This document shows, piece after piece, positions 5,240 through 9,207 of a stretch of DNA of 9,207 nucleotides; positions within the stretch are counted from its first letter, which is position 1, and each line of letters begins with the position of its first letter. The notes under the pieces were generated by a model. That model saw only the letters and a program-made list of their open reading frames with translations. It ran no database searches and was not told where the DNA came from. The position numbers were made by a program, and so were the translations under genes. The stretch is from Lentisphaeria bacterium UBA1776 (GTDB taxonomy: Bacteria; Verrucomicrobiota; Lentisphaeria; Victivallales; Victivallaceae). The stretch is taken from assembly GCA_002314605.1 (NCBI GenBank), contig DCGO01000011.1, positions 1-9,207 on the forward strand, given 5' to 3'.

Positions 5240-7669
5240 CTATTTCACACTGTCCAGACAGATCAGCTTCATGTCATCGACATAAACCGGTGTCTGAAAC
5301 TGCCGCGACAATACCCGGATATGAAGCGCGTTGGAGGGTTTCCCGAAGATCCTGTGGTCCGGCGCAGGAGCGGCAAAAGCGACCTCATACCGGAACCATT
5401 TGCCCGGCCGGGCTCCCGGCAGGATGTACTCTCTCCACTCATAATTTTTCTGATGGTCATCGTTGAACGGGATCAGCTGAAGCAGAAGCCGCCCGTCTCT
5501 CCGGTCACCTTCGAGCCTGTACTTCATGGAAAAGTAATAGACCTTGCCGGCCTGAATGGGCACATCTTCAAATTCCGCCAGACGGTTGACTGCCAGTTTC
5601 ACGGAGCCTTTGCCTTCAGAGAAAACCTTGTCCGACAGTGTTGTATTCACCTTCAGTTTTGTTCCCGGGAAACCGTTCCTGTCTTCACAGGAACCGTACT
5701 TCAGAAGGTTTTGGTGTCCGGGCTCGCCCAGCATAATGCCGAACATGTTCCGGATGGCGGGTAAAAGCTTCGGTTCTGCCATCATTTTTTTCATCCGCTC
5801 CCTTACGACCGGATCGTGAGCAAAGGGATGCAGCGTGGAGAGTGCCGCGTAGAAGGTGTTCTGATATTTCTTTCCGCCATACAGATCCAGCCGCTTCACT
5901 TTTTTCAGCCTTTCCAGCGCATCCTGAGCCGGAATGACGTTGTCCAGCACCGCCAGAGCCTGTTCCCGGTTTTTCAGAATACCGCTGCATGGCAGAGGTT
6001 CGGCAAAATACAATGTCATCAGATCCCTGACAATGGCAAATTCCTTGCAGATGATTTCGATCCGCCGTTTCTGAGCCGGGGTCCTGACTTTTCTGCGGGC
6101 ACGGTTCAGCAGATCATCCAATTTTTTCAGTTCGCCGTTGTTCAAGGCCCTGACGCAGGTCTGGTCCCCTATGCCCATATAGATGTTATTGACGGAAAGG
6201 TACCACGACGACTCTTTGAGTTCTTCCCTCATCCAGTATTTCTGCCAGAAATCATAGAACTCATACAGATCTTTGCCGGCCTCTTCCCCGACGGCATCGT
6301 CACACCATTTCTGCAGGAATTTCTTTGCGTCCACATTGATGTTCCAGAAGAGCTCATCTTCAAACCGCTCTTTGGGGCCTTCCAGGGAAGAGTACGCCCC
6401 CATTTCCGGATCGGCGGCACGAAGGCCCATCCTGTACAGTTTCCGGTAATACGCAGCCGTATCTTCAAGATAGAACCGGGGGAGACCGCACATCTGCAGC
6501 CCGAAATGGTAGTCATGCATGCCGAAGAATGAGGTTTTGGACCGCCATTCCTTCAGCATTTTGTCCCGTTTCGCACCGACCGTCTCATCCCGGAGTGCGG
6601 ACCATGTTTCAAAGCAGATCAGGGGAAGCAGATTTTTGTGCAGTTTGAAGCTGGGAGGATCGGTCATCTGCAGATAGGTCCCGGTGACCAGGATCAAATC
6701 GGGATGATTTCTGCAGATTTGTTCCGCAACGGCGTTGGCCCAGCGGTAATACAGATCCGAGTAGTGTTCGATGCCGATGCTGTTATACTTGTTCCCGGTC
6801 TTGAGGACGGCCCTGCATTTTTCGCATGTGCACTGAGGTGTATTGTCGTTGGGGAAGAGCCCCAGGATCTTCAGGTCCGGTTCTTTCTTCAGCAGTTCCT
6901 CAATATTGGCAACGGCTTCCGCAACCGTTTCCGGAGCCGAATAACAGGGGTTCCACTGGGAAAAGGCCCGGTGCCGTCTGGGATCCCCCTTGGGACAGGA
7001 GTCCGTCAGTTTCATTTTTTTCCCGTTGATGACCGGCATGATGGCTTCCGGCCATTTGTCGGGCGCATACTTGGAAACAGGGAAGATCTGAGTCGGGAAG
7101 TTGTGCATCATGCGTTCGTCCCCCTTGAACCAGGAGTGACGTTTGCAGCCGCGCATCAGTCCCCATATCAGCCGCATATGGGGTAAAGACGGCGTATAAC
7201 TGTCATCTTTGCGGGGCAGTGAAACCGTACTTTTTTCGGGATAATGGATCCATGTATCATCATGGTCCCGCCATAGGTAATTGATCCCCGCATGACGGAT
7301 CAGGATGGTCCGCAAGCCATACCAGACGGCCCGTTCCGTACCGCGGATCCGCATGGTCCTGCTGTTTGGAAACTCAAAAAGGAACTGATCTTCCGTGGAG
7401 GAAGATGCCTTTTTCTCCGTAACCAGTTCGATGCGGTTCAGGGCGGAATTCCCGGTCTCCGTGATGACCGGAAGCGGAGTCCCGGTTACCTTTTTAAGGG
7501 CGGAGTTGAAGTCGTCAATATTTTTCCGCATTCCCGGCGACAACGGTTTTTCAGCGCAAAAGGCGGCGGCGGCTTTCCCGTCTTTCACCAGAAGAAACTG
7601 CGGGTCTGTTCCTGCAGACAGCAATGCCGCACACAGAAACAGGAGCCATGTGATGAAAGTCTGTTTCAT
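5240..7669 (-). CDS. Secreted DUF4838 protein, glycoside-hydrolase-like
   Basis: Exported protein of 809 residues. A Sec signal peptide covers about residues 1-20 (charged start, hydrophobic WLLFLCAALLSA, then small residues). Residues about 25-145 form an alpha/beta domain like the N-terminal domain of GH20/GH67-type enzymes, ending in AVWYGLRTILIRHAGINYLW. The DUF4838 region follows from about 160 to 440, with MMHNFPTQIFPVSKYA, a WNPC at 239-242, and LFPNDNTPQCTCEKC containing the C-x-C-x2-C cluster (Cys280, Cys282, Cys285) that marks the family. A charged, probably helical stretch runs to about 640. Residues about 655-805 look like a jelly-roll carbohydrate-binding domain ending YVDDMKLICL. 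DUF4838 proteins resemble TIM-barrel glycosidases, but to my knowledge no activity is established; polysaccharide breakdown is inference. ATG 7669 has GGAAAG 6 bases upstream. It follows the small exported protein by 32 bases on the same strand. The site of action is the periplasm or outside the cell. Confidence 0.88.
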   Translation of the reverse strand: MKQTFITWLLFLCAALLSAGTDPQFLLVKDGKAAAAFCAEKPLSPGMRKNIDDFNSALKKVTGTPLPVITETGNSALNRIELVTEKKASSSTEDQFLFEFPNSRTMRIRGTERAVWYGLRTILIRHAGINYLWRDHDDTWIHYPEKSTVSLPRKDDSYTPSLPHMRLIWGLMRGCKRHSWFKGDERMMHNFPTQIFPVSKYAPDKWPEAIMPVINGKKMKLTDSCPKGDPRRHRAFSQWNPCYSAPETVAEAVANIEELLKKEPDLKILGLFPNDNTPQCTCEKCRAVLKTGNKYNSIGIEHYSDLYYRWANAVAEQICRNHPDLILVTGTYLQMTDPPSFKLHKNLLPLICFETWSALRDETVGAKRDKMLKEWRSKTSFFGMHDYHFGLQMCGLPRFYLEDTAAYYRKLYRMGLRAADPEMGAYSSLEGPKERFEDELFWNINVDAKKFLQKWCDDAVGEEAGKDLYEFYDFWQKYWMREELKESSWYLSVNNIYMGIGDQTCVRALNNGELKKLDDLLNRARRKVRTPAQKRRIEIICKEFAIVRDLMTLYFAEPLPCSGILKNREQALAVLDNVIPAQDALERLKKVKRLDLYGGKKYQNTFYAALSTLHPFAHDPVVRERMKKMMAEPKLLPAIRNMFGIMLGEPGHQNLLKYGSCEDRNGFPGTKLKVNTTLSDKVFSEGKGSVKLAVNRLAEFEDVPIQAGKVYYFSMKYRLEGDRRDGRLLLQLIPFNDDHQKNYEWREYILPGARPGKWFRYEVAFAAPAPDHRIFGKPSNALHIRVLSRQFQTPVYVDDMKLICLDSVK

Positions 7670-7701
7670 ATTTCACTTTCCGGAAAAGAAAAATCTTTTG
7701 T

Positions 7702-8220
7702 TTACTTGATTTTGACCACGATCACCTGATCGAGGAAAAGTTTGTCTTCCCTGGCGGAACCGTCCACATAGTACGGGCCTTGAGCGCGGACAGAGACCCA
7801 GTACTCGTATTTTCCCTTGAACTTCGGCAAATAGCAGCCGATGGACCAGTTCTCAAAATAGATCAGGATTCTCTGATCGCCGCTGAGATCAAGTGCATGG
7901 GGCAGGGAAGGAATTTTGTACCAGTGATATTTCTCGTCCTTGATTTTGACCCGGGTTGCGGCGATCACGGCTCTGTTGACTTTCTTGTGTCCGGGATCGT
8001 AAACTCCCATCAGGACCCCGGGATATTTTTTCGCATTCTTCGCGGGCTCCATGACAACGGATACCTTCTGGTCCGATTCCGGATCCTTGACCCGTTTCCC
8101 GATGAAGTGATTGACACGGGAAATGGATTCCTCCGGTACATTTTTCAGCTCATCCGGCAGATCGGAGGCAAGCATGGCGAATCCTGTAAGGCAGGCGAAC
8201 AACATGACAACTGATTTCAT
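7702..8220 (-). CDS. Small exported protein of unknown function
   Basis: 172 residues; I do not recognise a named family. Residues 1-19 are a probable signal peptide (MKSVVMLFACLTGFAMLAS, cleavage near Ala18/Ser19). The mature part is rich in lysine and beta-prone residues, with KYHWYKIPSL at 97-106, ILIYFENWSIGCYLP at 118-132, YWVSVRAQGPYYVDGS at 140-155 and a final strand LFLDQVIVVK. The pattern of aromatic strands ending in D-x-V-I-V-V resembles beta-sandwich domains found at the ends of secreted glycosidase-like proteins, so it may be a free-standing carbohydrate-binding or accessory domain (inference, low certainty). I chose ATG 8220 over the in-frame ATG 8283 because GAAAGGGA lies 4 bases before it and the signal peptide begins there; the longer form would add 21 polar residues. 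It sits 68 bases after the pseudopilin-like gene and 32 bases before the DUF4838 gene, so it is probably co-transcribed with both. Confidence 0.75.
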   Translation of the reverse strand: MKSVVMLFACLTGFAMLASDLPDELKNVPEESISRVNHFIGKRVKDPESDQKVSVVMEPAKNAKKYPGVLMGVYDPGHKKVNRAVIAATRVKIKDEKYHWYKIPSLPHALDLSGDQRILIYFENWSIGCYLPKFKGKYEYWVSVRAQGPYYVDGSAREDKLFLDQVIVVKIK

Positions 8221-8224
8221 TTTT

Positions 8225-8246
8225 TCCCTTTCTCTGGTGTTGTTTT
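8225..8246 (-). promoter_or_regulatory. Translation leader of the small exported protein, shared with the pseudopilin gene
   Basis: On the minus strand AAAACAACA (8246-8238), five bases CCAGA, then GAAAGGGA (8232-8225), then four A and ATG 8220. The GGGA-type ribosome binding site fixes the start. The same two blocks precede ATG 9101. Confidence 0.6.
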
Positions 8247-8288
8247 CAGTTTTTTTATCATGCACGGCTTGAATCCGATGCAATGCTG

Positions 8289-9101
8289 TTACCGGACGGT
8301 TCCGTTCAGCGGCCAGTAACTGGACTGGGTGACCGTACTCTGGTCAATCTTATACCAGCGAGGATCCTTATACTCTCTTCTGAGCAGCGTATAAACGTGG
8401 CCGTCCAAAAAAAACATATTGCACGCACCGAGGGGATCCCCTGCCTGATGCCGGTAACTCATCACGCCGTCCATCCATCCGGCAGAATCCATGACAGTTG
8501 CCAATGAGGAAGGATTTTTTATGGAAGTCGTTTTGTAAAAAGCCCGGTTGCCGGAGACACTGGCAAACGTGGAACTTGTCTCGGTGGGACGCATGTTCAT
8601 GATATAAGTCGTGCCGCCGTTGGCTTTACCGTAGGCGGGATATACCCAGGAAGGACATTTCAGGACTCCCCGCGGATTGGTACCGTAATCATCCGAGGAT
8701 CCAGCCCTGGCGGAAATGTATCCCATCGTCAGGCCGGGATATTTCTGTCCGTCAAATTCACTGACCATCAGAGTGATCCAGACCTGCTGGACTTTCGAGA
8801 AAGCGACACCGCGACCATCAAGGTTCCAGTACCCGATATACCAGTCTTTGAAATCCGCTGCGTAAAACTGAAATCCCAAACCCACCTGACGGATATTGCT
8901 TTTGCAGGACGCATTGCGGGATTGCTCCCGCGCCTTGTTCATCGCGGGAAGCAGCATGGCTGCCAGAATGGCGATGATCGCAATCACCACAAGAAGTTCG
9001 ATCAGCGTAAAATTTCCAGTTTTACGCTTCAATGATGGATGTCCCGGCTCCATTTCATTACGCTGCAGCAAGGGAGAGATGAAAGATACATTTTTATTCA
9101 T
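8289..9101 (-). CDS. Prepilin-type N-terminal methylation domain protein (type II secretion pseudopilin-like)
   Basis: 270 residues. It begins with a 30-residue polar and basic leader, then FTLIELLVVIAIIAILAAML (residues 31-50), the class III signal of type IV pilins and type II secretion pseudopilins, with Glu35 at mature position +5. The helix continues into LLPAMNKAREQSRNASCKSN, a common form in Planctomycetes and Lentisphaerae, where such proteins occur in large families. The globular part contains YRH (His218) and ends FFLDGHVYTLL (231-240), related to the H-x-DG motif of DUF1559-like proteins. After prepilin peptidase cleavage it would be anchored in the inner membrane or assembled into a fibre; its exact job is not known. 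Residue -1 is Asn30, with Gly29 at -2, instead of the usual Gly at -1. ATG 9101 is supported by GAAAGGGA seven bases upstream; Met17 has no ribosome binding site. It is the first visible gene of the minus-strand unit leading into the small exported protein and DUF4838. Confidence 0.9.
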   Translation of the reverse strand: MNKNVSFISPLLQRNEMEPGHPSLKRKTGNFTLIELLVVIAIIAILAAMLLPAMNKAREQSRNASCKSNIRQVGLGFQFYAADFKDWYIGYWNLDGRGVAFSKVQQVWITLMVSEFDGQKYPGLTMGYISARAGSSDDYGTNPRGVLKCPSWVYPAYGKANGGTTYIMNMRPTETSSTFASVSGNRAFYKTTSIKNPSSLATVMDSAGWMDGVMSYRHQAGDPLGACNMFFLDGHVYTLLRREYKDPRWYKIDQSTVTQSSYWPLNGTVR

Positions 9102-9108
9102 GATTTGG

Positions 9109-9125
9109 TCCCTTTCTGTTGTTTT
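9109..9125 (-). promoter_or_regulatory. Translation leader of the pseudopilin-like gene
   Basis: On the minus strand AAAACAACA (9125-9117) runs straight into GAAAGGGA (9116-9109), seven bases before ATG 9101. The A/C-rich leader should be unstructured and so favour translation. No convincing promoter was found in the remaining bases to 9207, though TTGAAT (9155-9150) is a possible -35 with a poor -10. Confidence 0.55.
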
Positions 9126-9207
9126 GTTGTATTGAGGATACCTCTAAAAATTCAACCGGATGGATTTGCGAGACAATGGGGAAAAAGATGCAAAATGGGA
9201 TTTTGAG

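Noticed and set aside
5816..6532. 238-codon plus-strand frame inside the DUF4838 gene
   Set aside because: Antisense to a well-supported coding region, with no ribosome binding site or recognisable domain.
8189..8200. Possible lipoprotein signal at Cys10 of the small exported protein
   Set aside because: The residues before it are Leu-Phe-Ala; Phe at -2 and the very short hydrophobic stretch before it do not fit a lipobox, while a signal peptidase I site near residue 18 does.
8254..8282. Hairpin GCAtCGG / CCGTGC between the pseudopilin-like and small exported genes
   Set aside because: It has 6 pairs with a bulge and is followed on the minus strand by a run of A, not T; it does not look like a terminator, so the genes are treated as one unit.
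8221..8283. Longer N-terminus for the small exported protein from ATG 8283
   Set aside because: It would place a polar 21-residue extension before a good signal peptide, and the strong GAAAGGGA site lies directly before ATG 8220.
9134..9144. Small palindrome GAGG-ATA-CCTC upstream of the pseudopilin-like gene
   Set aside because: Arms of four bases are expected by chance and nothing nearby repeats it.

Overview
The window looks like chromosomal DNA from an anaerobic member of the PVC group, most likely Lentisphaerae (Victivallis-like) or a near relative, possibly assembled from a gut metagenome. This rests on family recognition, not a search. The clues are an exported pseudopilin-type protein with an FTLIELLVVIAII start and a DGHV motif near its end, a secreted DUF4838 protein, and a long (about 610-residue) SSS-type sodium symporter with a C-terminal extension. 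No rRNA, tRNA, CRISPR array or insertion sequence is visible.

Layout. Positions 1-564 (+) hold a fragment of a UvrD/Rep-like helicase, open at the left edge and cut off just after its Walker A region. At about 540-549 it is joined to an iron-containing alcohol dehydrogenase (561-1562, +) that has lost roughly its first 75-80 residues but has a complete C-terminus and a clear terminator (1584-1625). Neither gene is whole at the join, so this is either a real rearrangement or an assembly chimera.

Everything to the right of the terminator is on the minus strand. Read in the direction of transcription it is: a pseudopilin-like protein (9101-8289), a small exported protein of unknown function (8220-7702), a secreted DUF4838 protein (7669-5240), a 331-base intergenic region, an SSS-family sodium:solute symporter (4908-3079) and an AGCS-family sodium:alanine/glycine symporter (3039-1636). 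The intergenic region carries a 27-base near-perfect palindrome, repeated GCAAAA words, a possible terminator and a possible promoter.

The likely theme (inference) is processing and uptake of an external glycan or glycoconjugate. The pseudopilin, the small exported protein and the DUF4838 protein would work in the envelope, and the two sodium symporters would import small products such as sugars and amino acids. The spacing suggests two transcription units, 9101 to 5240 and 4908 to 1636, with the intergenic palindrome a candidate control site for the second.
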